This document shows, piece by piece, positions 27,057-40,000 of a stretch of 64,000 nt of DNA. Each line of letters begins with the position of its first letter. Positions within the stretch are counted from its first letter, which is position 1. A program made the translations under genes and the position numbers. The stretch lies in contig CATNEN010000031.1 of the NCBI GenBank assembly GCA_950097015.1, forward strand, positions 1,736,001-1,800,000, in the 5' to 3' direction. The notes beneath the pieces were generated by a model. That model was given only the letters and a program-made list of their open reading frames with translations, ran no database searches and was not told where the DNA came from. The DNA comes from Macrostomum hystrix. Taxonomy: Eukaryota > Platyhelminthes > Macrostomidae.

Positions 27057-29790
27057 TCAGGCCTGGTGACTGGGATCGCATTGCAGCAGTTGCACAATGC
27101 TCGGGTCTGACTTGGCGCCTTCGATGAATTCTTCCGTAGAGAGTCGGCCGTCCAGGTCTTTGTCCATCTGGCGAAAGATCTTGTCTGTTCGCTTCTCCGG
27201 CGTCGACTCGTCCTCTGGCATTCGAGTTACCATGCCTACCATACTGTAGATGGCCTGCGAATGAATTCAATTTCAGGAGAAGAAATTCAACATAATAATC
27301 TTTAATTAAAGATAGCACAACTGATTTTGGCATCCGTTTAACAGGATAAATAGTTATCTCGCTCAAGGACACAAATTATTTTCTCTGGGCTGAGATTCGA
27401 ACTTCAGACCTCTCGATTAGGAGTAAAGTTCAAAGCATTAACCGTTAAACTAAAATGTTCTTGTAAGGGGATAATTTATTGACTGGTGGGATAATTTGTA
27501 CAATGATGTAATAATTCCTAGTTTTAATTAAGTAACATTTATTCCTCGAAAGGGGATATTTTATAAGCTGAGAAGATAATTAAGAAGCTGTGTGGTTGAT
27601 TCTTTAATTAAGGGGGATAATTCGAAGTTGAATGGGATAACAAGTAAAAAATGGGGGAAAAACACTATAAATTCAACGAGAAACTTGGTTATACAAACAA
27701 TCCAATGGGAGTTTTTGTAACCTCGGCTATTAGCTTGACCAATTATTTGGTGTTTTCTGTTCAAAATGTCATGTCATCTTTTTGGGCCTTCTAAAGCTAA
27801 ACAATGATTTCACCATCGCTGCAATTACAGTCTAGGGATATAGAAACTGCAATCAATGATTTGTAAGAAGCCTATGCAGACAATTGTATTAGACTTATTA
27901 GGCTAAGGATAATTGTAGGCACAGCACACACGGCAGGTGACGAGTGTATTGAAACGCAAGTTGCTGGGAAGACTCAAAGATCTAATTACTGGGATCTTCA
28001 AATCCTTCATGCGACATTGTGCCTGTTTAGAAGGCTTCGCAAATTGTCATGCCTGTTTCTACTTTAGATCAGTCTGTACATGTATGCTAACCTTGCACGC
28101 TTTCTACCCCTGAGAGGTTGGTCGTGTCACCCCTCCCCACTTTCTCACCCACCCCAATCAGTTTATAAGCGACATACATCTTTCTTATTGAAGTTTGAAG
28201 CGTATGCTTTTTTTCGTAACGAAACAATAAACTCAGTTGACGGCAAATGCGAGACAGCTTACTAAACTAAGATTTTCCGTTGATTTGTCTTGAGAGTCCG
28301 AGGCAGCAGTGACAATGTAGACTATATTGGAATATTCTATTCAAAGCAGTTAACAGCAGAGCTACACTGACAAGAAGTTACGGTGCCTGCAGCCAGTGAA
28401 GGATCCGTCAGGAGTAATGCGTGTTGATGGTCGCCTGAAGTTCGGACAGCAGCTGCCAGTCGAAGCGAAACATCCAGCGATTCTGCCCAGGAAGCACTGG
28501 ATTACGAAGCTATTGATCAAGAAGTTTCACGAAGACCGAGCGCATGGTGGCACGAACGATGTGTTGGCCGCGATGGCATCGAGGTACTGGATCATCGGAG
28601 CGAGAGAAGCGATTCGCCAGTAGGAGCTAGAGTGCACGGTCTGCAGGAAGCGGCGGGCGCGTCCTGCAATGCAGCAGATGGCTCCTCTGCCAGAGGCGCG
28701 GCTGGCGTTCTCGCTAAAAGCATTCACTCATGTGGCAGTCGACATGGGCGGTCCATTCACCACGGTGCAAGGGCGCGGCAAGCGACGTCAGAAGCGCTAC
28801 ATAGACCTGTTCACATGCCTAGAGACACGTGCCGTGCACCTGGAGATGACCTACGGGCTCGATACGGACTCATTTTTGAACGCATTCTATCGCATGGTGA
28901 ACCGTCGAGGACTGCCAAAGGTCATGCATTCGGACAACGGAGGCAACTTCGTAAAAGAAGCAGAGGAGCTTCAGCAGCTGGCAAGCGGGAACAAGGCCAA
29001 AGTGCAGCAGGTCACAGCAGCGCACGGCGTCAAGTGGAGCTTCCAGCCACCCGCAGCGCCACACTTCGGCGGAGCACACGAAGTGATGATCCGCGCAGCA
29101 AAGCGGGCGCTGAGCGCAATCCTCGGCAATCCGGATGTGAATGATGAGGAGCTGCACTCAGCCATCAGGAGGGCGCCACTACCAGGGCGTCGTCAGCGGA
29201 TTGAAGTGGGGCCACGGCCCCCCTTGCAACCCCATGGCTACGCCCCTGCTTCAGTCACATCCCCTGCTAGACATCCCCGCTCCGCCCATCGACTCCGCAC
29301 TATGAGTTCCTTCTTTCCAATTGGGCACGCTCCCAACGTGTCGACGAGACTCCTAAACAACTCCGTTTCTGCACTGCGCTCCCCACAATCCCTCGCCCTC
29401 ACTGATTCCCACCTTGACAATCTCGAGCATCTCTTCCTTAGTGATGAAGCCGTCGCCATCAAGGTCGTACATGGAGAAGGCCCAGGCCAGCTTCTGCTCC
29501 AGCCGTCCGCGCGACGTCACACTCAGGGCGCAGATGAACTCGCGAAAGTCGATTCGATTGTCGCCGTCCCGGTCGAAGGTGCGAAACACGTGCTCGGCAA
29601 ATTTCGAAGCGTCGCCATAGGGGAAAAAGTTTGAGTAGATTCGCTGGAATTCCTGCTTGCTGAGCTCGCCAGTTGGGCAGTCCTTGAGGAAGCCGCGGTA
29701 CCAGCTCTGCAGCTCGGCCTCCGTGAACTCGGTGTTCTGCAGAAGGTCGCGAACTTCACTAGGGCTCAGCTTGGATGGCTTGGCTCCCAT
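27057..29790 (-). CDS. Neuronal calcium sensor, hippocalcin/neurocalcin/VILIP type (2 exons)
   Basis: Myristoylated EF-hand calcium switch protein that binds membranes and targets in neurons. Exon 1 is 29790-29413 and exon 2 is 27254-27057; both ends are phase 0, giving 191 residues, close to the 193 of vertebrate HPCAL1. MGAKPSKLS supplies the Gly-2 myristoylation site. EF-hand 1 is inactive with CPTG, as in all family members. Loops [24 protein letters not shown] and [12 protein letters not shown] are EF-hands 2-4. Other signatures are [40 protein letters not shown] and [17 protein letters not shown]. The donor (gtcaag, then gtggga) and acceptor (ttcgcag) are normal. An acceptor (cttcgcag) lies 9 nt before the ATG. 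The intron hosts a BEL/Pao fragment on the other strand. I do not separate hippocalcin from neurocalcin with certainty. Confidence 0.96.
27330..27465 (-). mobile_element. SINE-1-like copy in the calcium-sensor intron
   Basis: On the minus strand: gtttaacggttaatgctttg, B box aagttcgaatctcagcc, then aatttgtgtccttgagcgag, the SINE-1 body start. Confidence 0.7.
27470..28380. other. Calcium-sensor intron, unique part
   Basis: AT-rich, no repeat or coding region that I can support. Confidence 0.5.
28383..29175 (+). pseudogene. BEL/Pao-type retrotransposon integrase fragment
   Basis: Degenerate piece of an LTR-retrotransposon polyprotein, antisense to the host gene. It begins with the region typical of BEL/Pao ([18 protein letters not shown]). 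Next comes the zinc-binding part, with its H residues in [11 protein letters not shown] and Cys pair in CTVCRKRR, then the catalytic core with [14 protein letters not shown] and PHFGGAHE, giving the D, D and E residues. A tag stop at 28621-28623 breaks the frame between the two H and two C residues. Homology stops near 29175; no protease, reverse transcriptase or LTR is seen. The open frame running on past 29200 is only the antisense of calcium-sensor exon 1. Confidence 0.85.
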
Positions 29791-29801
29791 GAGCCCTGGC
29801 T
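29791..29801 (-). promoter_or_regulatory. 3' splice acceptor 9 nt before the calcium-sensor ATG
   Basis: On the minus strand, tttgatcttcgcag precedes the 9-base leader ccagggctc and the ATG. Fits trans-splicing or a 5'-UTR intron. Confidence 0.6.
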
Positions 29802-31855
29802 GCGAAGATCAAATTGATTCAGTGGGATCATATTTAAAGTCACGAGCGCGCCATTTTTAATTCACTAACGTTACTTTAGAATGCATCTTAAAAAGACGAA
29901 ACTGGTTTTGTATTCAACAGTTGAAATTATTAAAGCTCAAAATCGCGTTTTAAATGCATAAATAAATTCGGAATAGTTTTATTACATTTCAATTTTAACT
30001 TATTCTCTTTCACTCTAAGGAAGCCTTAGTGCATTCAGAAATGTTTTTAATTTTTTATTAACTTGTGTCGTACTTCTTTGACCCATCCTAATTTCATAGA
30101 ATAATTTGAGACAAAAGTTTAAGCCCCTCTTGTTGACAAATGGCTTTTACAAATAAATAATTTTTTTGCAGATAATTTCGTGCTCATCAAAGCTATGAAC
30201 TAAAACCAATTAAGTGGCCTCTGCCATTTATATTGCATTATAAAAAATGTTAGTAACTGGTAAGAAAAATCTCTGCTTCTATGAGTAACTGTCTTTTGAC
30301 TTTACAACTTTGACTTTGCAGCGCTTTACAACCTTGCAAAATAGATGTATTAGATAAAATAATAAAATAGCGCATAACAATAAACTTACCAAGGAGATTC
30401 GTAGACAGGAAAAATAGTCACTAAAATAATAATAACTTTTTGTAGCGTTTGTAACTTGACATTCGCCAAAACTAAACTTGACCAATAATCGGTTTAGTTA
30501 TTTTTAAGTCTTCAGCAATGGCTTTATATACACCTTTGAAACTAACTTTTCGAACTTTAAATGACTAAGCTAGAGATGTGTTAAATCGCAAAGGTGTTTT
30601 AACAAGTACTTTTTGTGTAGCTCATGCCTCGTAAGTATATGATTGGATCGGGTTCCACTACGACAAACTGATATAAATTAAAACAGTGCCTCACGTTATC
30701 GGTGAATAGGTTTAAAACATTTTAACAAACCATTTGCTAGCTGGAAAGATCTCAACAAGAAATAGGTTTCATTTGTCGAACTTTGTAATTATTTCAATAA
30801 GATATGTGCCATAACTTTTTGAAATAATTTTTTTATCTGTTTGCGTGTTTTACGTCGCTGAAGTTGGGTGTTTCTAGATGTTTGAAGTGAGCTTTGTAGT
30901 TTAACAGTATTACAGCATCTGAAACATAGAAAAAAAAGAGTTTTTATATCTAATTATGCTTGCATTCGAGCAAGCAATCGCTTTACAATTTTTATTTCGG
31001 ATATTAGGAAATTTAAAATTCTATATTATATTCGTTGACTTTAATAAAAAATTAGCTAGGATCGTGCCAATCCCCATTGCTGAATGAACCCACTTTAAAT
31101 TTACCAATCGTAAGTAGCAACTCATATCCGGTTTCCGGTAGAGACCTAATGTTAGGCTAAGGCAGGAAGATGCAGTTTCGAAATTTTATGAGTACATAGT
31201 TACTGACAGCATTTTGTCATTAAGTTTGATTAATATTAATCCTACATTTATAATTTCTGCTTACTAAATGAGTGAACTTGAGCTTACCTCACTTTGAGGA
31301 TAATATAAAAAAAACAAAGTACATTTTTTATTAGAATAGCATGAATTGCATCGTGCCAAATGTATAAGCGATGGCTCCTCTCTTTGTTGCAATAGTTCTT
31401 TTGTTTATTTCATTGCTCATAATTTTATTGAGTACAATAATGTTTAGAGACAAAAACCAAATAAAACGCTTTATAGTGCGAAAACACAAGGCAAAAACAA
31501 ATAGAGCTAAGCGAACGGGAAATAGCATTTCAATTAAGGAAATTTTAGTTGTTGACACCGAACCGAGTTTTGGTTTGATAACATTGATAAATTGACAGAA
31601 CTCGCTTAAGCAGGTAAAAAAATCAATGAAATATGACAAAGCTACTAAAAGTAGTGTAAGTGTAACCCATCGAAATAACTGTGATCTAAAATGAATTAGA
31701 AGAATGAATTGGCTAAAGTCTATGATATAACCCGAAACCATTCACATTCGTTTATAGTGCTGTAAAAATTGTCATAAAACACGTCAATGATTCAAGGCTC
31801 AAGAATAACATCGCGGTAATTTCGACCAACCGAATAAGCAGTTTTCTGCTGGCTT
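29802..31855. other. Intergenic AT-rich DNA between OSTC and the calcium sensor
   Basis: No coding frame with recognisable features. It must contain the OSTC 3' end (AATAAA complements at 31404-31409 and 31424-31429) and the calcium-sensor upstream region. Confidence 0.45.
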
Positions 31856-34735
31856 TTAGTTGCCGAGATAGGACCTGCAAAAATACAGTTAAAGATAATC
31901 GGATGTGTATTTTAAAGTAAAAATGGTGTAAAGGAATGGGTAAATGTCGCTTAAACAATAGGGAGACGAATTGGACATGGGGATGTTGGGTTTTGGGGAT
32001 ATCGACATCGTAGATAGGGATAAATATTGGGTTAGGAGGTAAGATTTGGTGATTGTGGGACAGGAGATGAGGATTTTAGGATAACAATGATTGTCAGATT
32101 AGAGACGGCGATAATATATGGAGATTGTGGGAACAGATATGGGATTTTGGGATAAGAGATAGGGATTGCAGAATCCAGTGTGAAAAGAGTTTTCCCAACT
32201 TACGGCAGCTTGAACTTGATAAAGACGCGGCTAACAAAGAAGCTAACTAGGATGGCCAAGAGGCCGATGGCCAGCAGGATGATGCGATTCAACTTAGGCA
32301 GGCTGGGCTTGTTGGTCTGGTCCAGGACGATGAAGCCGCAGCCGCCAAGCAGGAACATGAAGCTGGAGGCCAGGCCCTCCATGATGTACTGCCCGTTGAT
32401 TCGGTAGGCCATGAAAGCGACCTTTAAAGTAGAATGCATATGTTTATTGAGTTTAGTCAGGGAAAGATTTCTTACAAATAAAGTGATGATTTTATCGCCT
32501 AATCACTAATGATTTAAATCCCTTGCAACTGATCGCCAAGAGACATATCCCGTCGTACCAACGCCAAGACAGATCAGATTATATAGAGATTCATTTAAAA
32601 TTGAACTCACAGGCTTGCTCTTGCCATTAGCATCTGTGGTAGATCCGATAGACGGCGGCTCAACAATCACATCATAGATGACACCTAAATTAAAAAAAAA
32701 ACAAATGAAAAATAAACACTGAAAGGCCAATTTGAAGACTTGATCGGGATCAAAATAGGAAGAGAAATAATTTTCAATACTTAGGTAGGTCTACCGTAGG
32801 GTCTTTAAGCAAAAATTGTGACTAGGCTAGCATAATAAAAATTTAAGATCTAAAGCACCAAGCTAGTTTATAAAAATGTTTTGCTATAGCTAGAAATAGA
32901 AAACTATTAAAAATACGTAGTCTATAATGATCTGGCATGATCTAATCAAAACATATACCTCATATATGAGCCCAAAATTACTAAGCTTATCAGCTTGCTA
33001 TTTATATAATTAGCTAACTAATCTCTATTGCAACATTGCTGAAAATCTGTGGATATGCACCTTAGCATTGCATTAGTGTTTATTTAAATTTGAACTAAAT
33101 ATTGTTTAAAAATTGCAATTTTTTTCAATTTTTTTTTTAAATATTGTATTTTCACAATCTTGCCTTTAGGCTTCATAGCATATAATTTTTTAGTATAATG
33201 AATTTTTCCAAAAATATATAGTTTTAAACAAACATGTATATTCTCCTAAATAAAAGGAAGAGTTGTTTTAATAAGAAATCAACTTGCCAGTGTGGCATAA
33301 AAGCCTAATTCAGATATACTGTAGTGCTGAAATAGTAAGTGATCTTAGAAAGGTGTTCCAATGCATTAGTTCTTTTCTCAGTTCTTTTCCCTTAAGACTG
33401 AGAATGAGATATTGGTAAAAGCCTTAGAAGGAGACTGCTTGTGCCATAAGAGTCGCTACACCATTATAGTGTTAAGCCCAAGGACATAAGAATCATAGAG
33501 TCATAAAAGTTAAAATGGCCCTTTTAGGGCCACCAGCTTAAAACATAGGGGAATACATGCAGAACTAAGAGGGAAGAAAGAATAAGATCAGCCTGAGTGA
33601 TACACTACCAATAGAAAGAAATATAGAGTGATAGAGATAGTTATAAGCCCTACTACACAAATTATTTTATGCATTGTTCTCTCTAGCAAACTCAACCTTG
33701 ATATTTATGATCTACAAATAAGTAAATAAAAATCTTTTCAAATTAGAAAAGCTAATAAAAAATCTGATTATCTCCCATTTGCACACTGGCATGATAGCAA
33801 AATGTTGAATTTCTTCTCATGTTAGTTATGGCCAAGTTGACTGACTTGTCCACTCATGAATTTCAGTTGCCTAGGCCCTACAAATAAGTCACCTTCTCAG
33901 TTTGGCAGACAAGATAGCAGCAGACAAAAAGATCAGAACCCCAAAATTGCCACCTCCTAAAGGAACATAGCAAATATTAATCAAAAGTCTATATATCTTT
34001 GCAGACCTTTATTTTTTAATTAAAGTATTCCATTTAAAAAAATGGTTGGAAATACTCAAGACAAATAATAAAAAGTTAATAGGCCCCCTATTTTATATCA
34101 ATTTTTACAGAAAGTTAGGAATGACATTTAATAGCATTTGGAATCATCACTACATAGAATATAGCATACTTTTGTTTATTAATAGCCAGCCAATGGCTAA
34201 ATTTGCACTTGAGTTTGCTGTTGCACTATAATAAAAGGATTTAGCTAGGGCCTAGTGCTACACTACAAAATCTGCAAAAGAATGCCAGACACTTTTGGCA
34301 GATTTTTTACTTTTAAATCTTTTGCACAAAGGGTTAGTTGCAAAATATTAGGTATGAAAAACTACTCTACTATTTTTGCACATTACAGGCAGTAAATAGT
34401 GCTTAGCTAAAAATGTACTAAAAGTCGCACACCTGCCTAGGCCCTACCTTACCATTGGCCCAAATGCATTGCATGTCGCTAATTTAAAAAGGTAAAATTG
34501 CATAGCTTTAAACGGCATAAGAATCAACTTTTATAATAGAAGGCCATAATATAATTCTACAAACTACACTCCATTAAGTACAACTAAACTACTTACCTCC
34601 AAGTACTAGAAAATATGACACCAAGATAAGAGCGAAAACGAACATAGGAGAGGGGGTCTTGAGCCACGATGGTTTTCGAAGCTTTAAGTTAGGGCACAGA
34701 AACACGTTAAATGGCAAAGAAAACAAGGTCTCCAT
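31856..34735 (-). CDS. OSTC: Oligosaccharyltransferase complex subunit OSTC (4 exons)
   Basis: Small membrane subunit of the ER oligosaccharyltransferase that helps dock the STT3A complex to the translocon for cotranslational N-glycosylation. Exons: 34735-34597, 32684-32611, 32421-32204 and 31874-31856; phases 1, 0 and 2 agree, giving exactly 149 residues, the same as human OSTC. It starts [19 protein letters not shown], matching the family N-terminus, followed by helix 1 ([17 protein letters not shown]). Then come [34 protein letters not shown] and [14 protein letters not shown], plus two more helices. The fourth exon adds only the tail (P-SYLGN, stop). The 1.9-kb first intron is AT-rich and carries no repeat I recognise. 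An acceptor-like atag lies 5 nt upstream of the ATG. Confidence 0.97.
32685..34596 (-). other. OSTC intron 1
   Basis: 1.9 kb of AT-rich unique sequence. Neither strand shows a gene or tandem array. Confidence 0.6.
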
Positions 34736-34741
34736 ATTGAC

Positions 34742-36929
34742 TATTTAAGGAGTAGGTCGAGAATAAGATACGGAAGGTAGACAAAGAATTTCCAGAAACA
34801 GTACAAATGCTATTGTTTCTGTATTGTATCTCAATGAAATCCACTAATTTATAAACATTTCGAACTTTTTCGTTTCGTAGAAAATCGACGTGGTAGATAC
34901 TAAAACTAACTGACTAAACGTGTAAAGCAGTTTGTAATTTTTATCTATTTTAATATGCAATTTATGTTGTAATTGGCAAATTTTTGGATAGATATAAAAA
35001 CTTTACCTTTCAAATGAATAATAAAAGAATTTGTAAAGCCGCTAGTTACTTCTTCATGTACTCGAAAGTTTAAGCATACAAAGTAAACTTCCAGTGTTAA
35101 AAAAATATTATTGTGATCATTGTTACGTAATTGTAATGGAATTATATCTAGATAATTATTATGTTAAAGTTAGATTTTATATTTCCATATAGTAACAAAA
35201 AGAAAATGAATTTTAAGTTTACGCTTATAACTCCTTAAAATAGATAAGTCGACATTCACACAAAACTTTCGTTACACAGTTCTTATTTTTATTCTGCTGC
35301 ATGTATATCTGTATAAGAACTGAAAATTTTGCATACTTCATACTTAAAACTTTATACCATATTACCACAGAGATCCAGTTTACTCTAGTGGATAGGAGTG
35401 CTTTGCGCTTTATGCACCAAGAAACATTGCTAAGGATGGACACAACACCCACCAGTGCAGGGTCATCAAGATGCCCAGGTTCACAACATGGTACCAACAA
35501 CAGTTCTTGCTTGATATGTACTGCTGTATACAGAGGAGCGACCACGACCGCGCCCCACAGTGGCGCATCTCCAAGATAGATCGATCCCATTATATAAATA
35601 AAAGGGCTTCCGCAAGTCAAATCAGAAGTTTTTTTTCACTAGAAAGCAATACACCCATCGCCTGCATCGTCTCCGACACGAGGTCAGTCTTGTCGCGCAA
35701 TAGCGCACGGACTATATGGAAGCTAGCTCTGCCTATGACCAATATGCGTGATCAGTCTGTGGACCTCCGGTATGCATTTGGGTGTGCACTAGCCCGATCT
35801 GATGTCGTTCAGAGAGACCTGATAAGGCGAGCCCGCCGCTGCCGTTGCTCCTCACACCTGTTTTGCGAACGCTCTTTGCAGGCCTTGCCGTTTGCGCAGA
35901 GTAGAAGCCTAATTTACTTGCACTTGTCTATCCTTATATTTATAGGAAAAATCGATAATGCATTTTTTGACAACTAACAAATCGAGCACAATATTTGTAA
36001 TCGATAGGGTCCGTTTTTTATAAAAAAAAGAATCTGAATTTGCTGTGTAACGACTCAGCACTGTGTAAAAATCTATTTATTTATTAGACGAAAAAATCTC
36101 CAGTTTAGCAGCACACATTGTGTGTGAAGAGAAAACTTGGATGGGCACAATGTGTTTAGCTTCGTGTTAAAGTTCGCCGATATGATTGAAGAGCAGCTTT
36201 TTTACAAACAAGCGAAGGCAATTTTTTTAATACGAGTAGAAAAAATTGCTAGTTTGTTATACGACAGATGTGAAATGAGTAATCTTTTAGGAATCTTTTA
36301 GGTCGCAGGGCAATACAAGACATCACAATCAATATCTGTACTTAAATATTAGGAAAATACAGCAGAATTGAGCAAACTGTTTAACTCACGATAACTGAAT
36401 AATATGATAGATTGGCAATGGCCGCGATTCAATTGATAAAGAGCAGAATAAAAGTTTTATTTGAGATCAGATCACGAATGCTATAATATAATTAATAACC
36501 CCACACCAACTATGAAGAAATCAACAGATTTTTAAATACAATTTTTAGTTAATAATAAACTATAAACATAAATGACGCCAGCGATGGATCTGAGATAGGT
36601 GAAGCAATGAATGGAAAAAAACTAAAATGTGCGAAGAAAGCACATTGTTCAAAGCAGCAATAAAAAAGAACATTTATATGGAAACAAGGCAATTATCGCA
36701 GCAAATTTTGTATGCTATAAAAAATAATATATTTTAAATGTACGCTCGTATAATAAAAAACAAATTAACAAGAAGCGAAAACTGCGAGCGCAGGAATCAG
36801 ACGAGGTTTCCATTTCTACAAGTGTGTTGATTTTAAATTTGTGCCAAAACACCGGAAATATATTTACGACAAAAACTTAATTTGCATGAACATTTTTCTT
36901 GAATTGACGTTAGAAATGTTAGATATCGA
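34742..36929. other. Intergenic region between SARA and OSTC; one unrecognised open frame
   Basis: Mostly AT-rich. The GC-richer stretch 35380-35890 is open on the plus strand from 35471 to 35977 (168 codons, starting MPRFTTWYQQQFLLD). I recognise no domain, and the last 30 codons run into AT-rich sequence. It may be a fragment of an old element. Confidence 0.35.
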
Positions 36930-36935
36930 TTTATT
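36930..36935 (-). terminator. Candidate poly(A) signal of SARA
   Basis: tttatt on the plus strand, i.e. AATAAA on the gene strand, about 110 nt after the stop codon. Confidence 0.45.
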
Positions 36936-37046
36936 TTATAGTGTAATTTTTTAGGCTTATAAGGATTTGTTTTATAATGAAGCAGGACTTCAAAATATTA
37001 CTTGAATATTAAGTTGAGCCATAGAGCCTGTTTGTAGAGCATCTCC

Positions 37047-40000
37047 CTAAGCATAGAGACATACAAAGCGCAGCTCCAGAGACAGCTCTGACCGCAGGTC
37101 TCGGCCGAGTTCGCTCAGCGCCGGCACCAGAGCCCGGTCGAGCCTCTCCGCGGCTCCCTCGGCTAGCAACGCGGCGCCGCCGCTTGCCGCAGCCTCGTAG
37201 TGAAGACTGTCGGGTCCTAGGCGAGTCCGCACCGCTAGCAGTCGCTGGCCATAGGCCAGGAGCTCCGGCGCGCAGCTGTCTAGAGCTTGACAGACAGCTC
37301 CGGCGATGTGTCCAGCGATGCGCAGACTGTCGGCGGGAGTGCCGTCCGATTGGTCGGCGTCGCGCAGTAGGCTGACCAGTGTCCAACGGATTCGCCGACT
37401 GCCGCCGCCGCCGCAAGACTGGTGCTGACTGCGGACCAGCTGGCCAGCCGCTATCGGCATCGCCTGGCCAGTCAGCGGCAGGCCGTCGATCGGACTAAAC
37501 TCGACATCGTCCCGACGATGCATGTCAATAGCGTCGTCGTCGTCATCGTCTAGCCAACGGAATTCAATCAGGTCTCCGCCGTCTGGGATGCCGGACTCAA
37601 CTAGCTGCTGCTGCTGTTGCTGCTGTTGCTGCTGTTGTTGACAGACCGCGGACCAATTTCGCATGGCCTTCAATGCTTCCAACAGCTGCGCCAGCTGGGC
37701 GTCGGTCAGCTGCACCATGACGCCATCCTCGACGATGCTGGCCCGACTAGCCACGAAGCCACCGGCGTTGAACACAACGAATAGCGCAGCCGTGGAGGCC
37801 ATCTGGCGGCTGTCAATGCTGACGGCCTGAGTCCCGTAGTCGCCTGCGGTGGCGTAAATTGAAGTACAATTAAACCCGATTTCATGCTAGTAAAACTTAT
37901 CGGAGTGTGAGGCCTGGAATTGGGACTAGAACTAAGAGCATGATCTAACAGGATCCGAATCGCACCAGAGCCAGCCCTGTATCCCAGGAACGCACCAGTC
38001 TCCATGTTCTGATGGCAGACCAGGTGCGCATCGGCTGTTGGACTGAACTCGGCTCCGAACGCCAGAACCTTGGCGTCTGGCTGACACTGGGCCAACGCTT
38101 TCTGCACCGCAGCGTAGGAGGCAGTCGGGCACAGCACCGAGGTGCAGCCGGCGCGCAGATGTACCCGCATGCCCGACGGTGCTGGCAGGGTGTAGGTGAA
38201 GTTGCGAAAGTCCGCCAGCAGGCCAATGAGGGAGCGGCCAAGCTCGCCGAATACCGGGGCCCGATCGCGCACGGAGACCAGAGGCGAAGGGTAGAGGCGA
38301 CTCTCGGCACCGAGGCGAAGCAGCAGGCGCTGAGGGAACAGCTCCGCCCAGGGCGCCTCCCATCTGAGATCGCAGGCGGAGAGGGAGGCAGTGAGACAGG
38401 GCACTTACGACAGTAGGTTTTGAATTCAGAAAGTAATGATGACAGTGAGTCATGACGGCTGTGAGTCATGACGGCTGTGAGTCAAGATGGCAGTGGGTCA
38501 TGATGACAGTGGGTCATGATGGCAGTGGGTCATGACGGCAGTGAGTCATGATGGCAGTGGGTCATGATGACAGTGGGTCATGATGACAGTGGGTCATGAC
38601 GGCAGTGAGTCATGATGGCAGTGGGTCATGATGACAGTGGGTCATGATGACAGTGGGTCATGACGGCAGTGAGTCATGATGGTAGTAGGTCATGATGGCA
38701 GTGGGTCATGATGGCAGTGGGTCATGACGGCTGTTAGTCATGATGGCAGTGGGTCATGATGACAGTGGTTCATGATGGCAGTGGGTCATGATGACAGTGA
38801 GTCATGATGGCAGTAGGTCATGATGACAGTGGGTCATGACGGCAGTGAGTCATGATGGCAGTAGGTCATGATGGCAGTGGGTCATGATGACAGTGGCTCA
38901 TGATGACAGTGAGTCATGATGGCAGTGGGTCATGATGACAGTGGCTCATGATGACAGTGAGTCATGATGGCAGTGGGTCATGATGACAGTGGGTCATGAT
39001 GACAGTGGGTCACAATGAGAGTGGGTTATGATGTGAAGTCGTGATGAGTGATTAACTATGATCTTGACTCTAAGATTCAAACCTGAGTACAAGCAGGCCG
39101 CAAAGCAGTTTCCTGCAGATTGTGTTCGCATCCAGGCCCAAATTCTGCAGGCAGTGCAACCTACTGGGCCGGAAGAAGAGCAAGCCGGCGTTGTTTTTGT
39201 CGCCTAGCAACGGCTTACTGGCGTGCCAGCCAACGAAGGACAGGTGACGCGCCCATGTGCCGGAGTAGGCGCGCTCGTAGACCAGGTAAACCAGGTGCAA
39301 CAGGTGCAGCGGAGGAAGCGGCGATTCTTCAGATTCAAAGCCTGTCTCAGGAGACGGCGGGCGTCGGCTCAGCAGCAGCAGCAGGTCGGCTTGACCAACC
39401 GAGTCAAGGCCGCGAGTCATTAGCAACCAGACTAATCGGTGGCCGCAGCAGGGCAGGCTAATCAGGCTGCACTGAACCGAGATGTTCTTCGTTATCAGGT
39501 AGGTCACCTGTTTGGATTGCAGTTGCAGTTGCGTTACAAATCGCATTTACAAGTGCGGCTGTACTATCAGAAAACTAATTAATGAACCCCGTTAGGTTCC
39601 AACGTCGACACTTAGCAAACTTGTGGGAGCAATATCGGCCCGGTTCTTATAAGATTTTAACAGTCGAACCAAAATATTCACGTTTTTTCTCTCAAACTTT
39701 CGCCCGTTTTTAGGTTGATGATTTAGTGTTGAAGATGTGCTTTTTGGTGCAATTTCAAAGACGATTAGTGATTTGTGAAACTGTGATTTTTTTAACTAAA
39801 AAAATGTTTTAAGTCAATTTGCTAATATCATAGTTCACATCTTATTGTAAGTAAAAACAAGATGTACTCGTACATAATGTTGATCAATTACAAAAGTTCT
39901 TGCGCCCCCAATATATATAGAAATAGTTGCTGGTAGACAATATGTTCCTTTTTACTATAACCCATTCTAGTAGCACACAAAAAACTAATTCAAGTCCCTA

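Noticed and set aside
28669-29634. A single 321-codon plus-strand protein
   Set aside because: A chimera of the integrase fragment and antisense of calcium-sensor exon 1; homology stops near 29175.
37009-38469. Alternative minus-strand and plus-strand frames over the SARA 3' exons
   Set aside because: Shadows of the real reading frame, which matches the conserved SARA C-terminal domain across phase-consistent introns.
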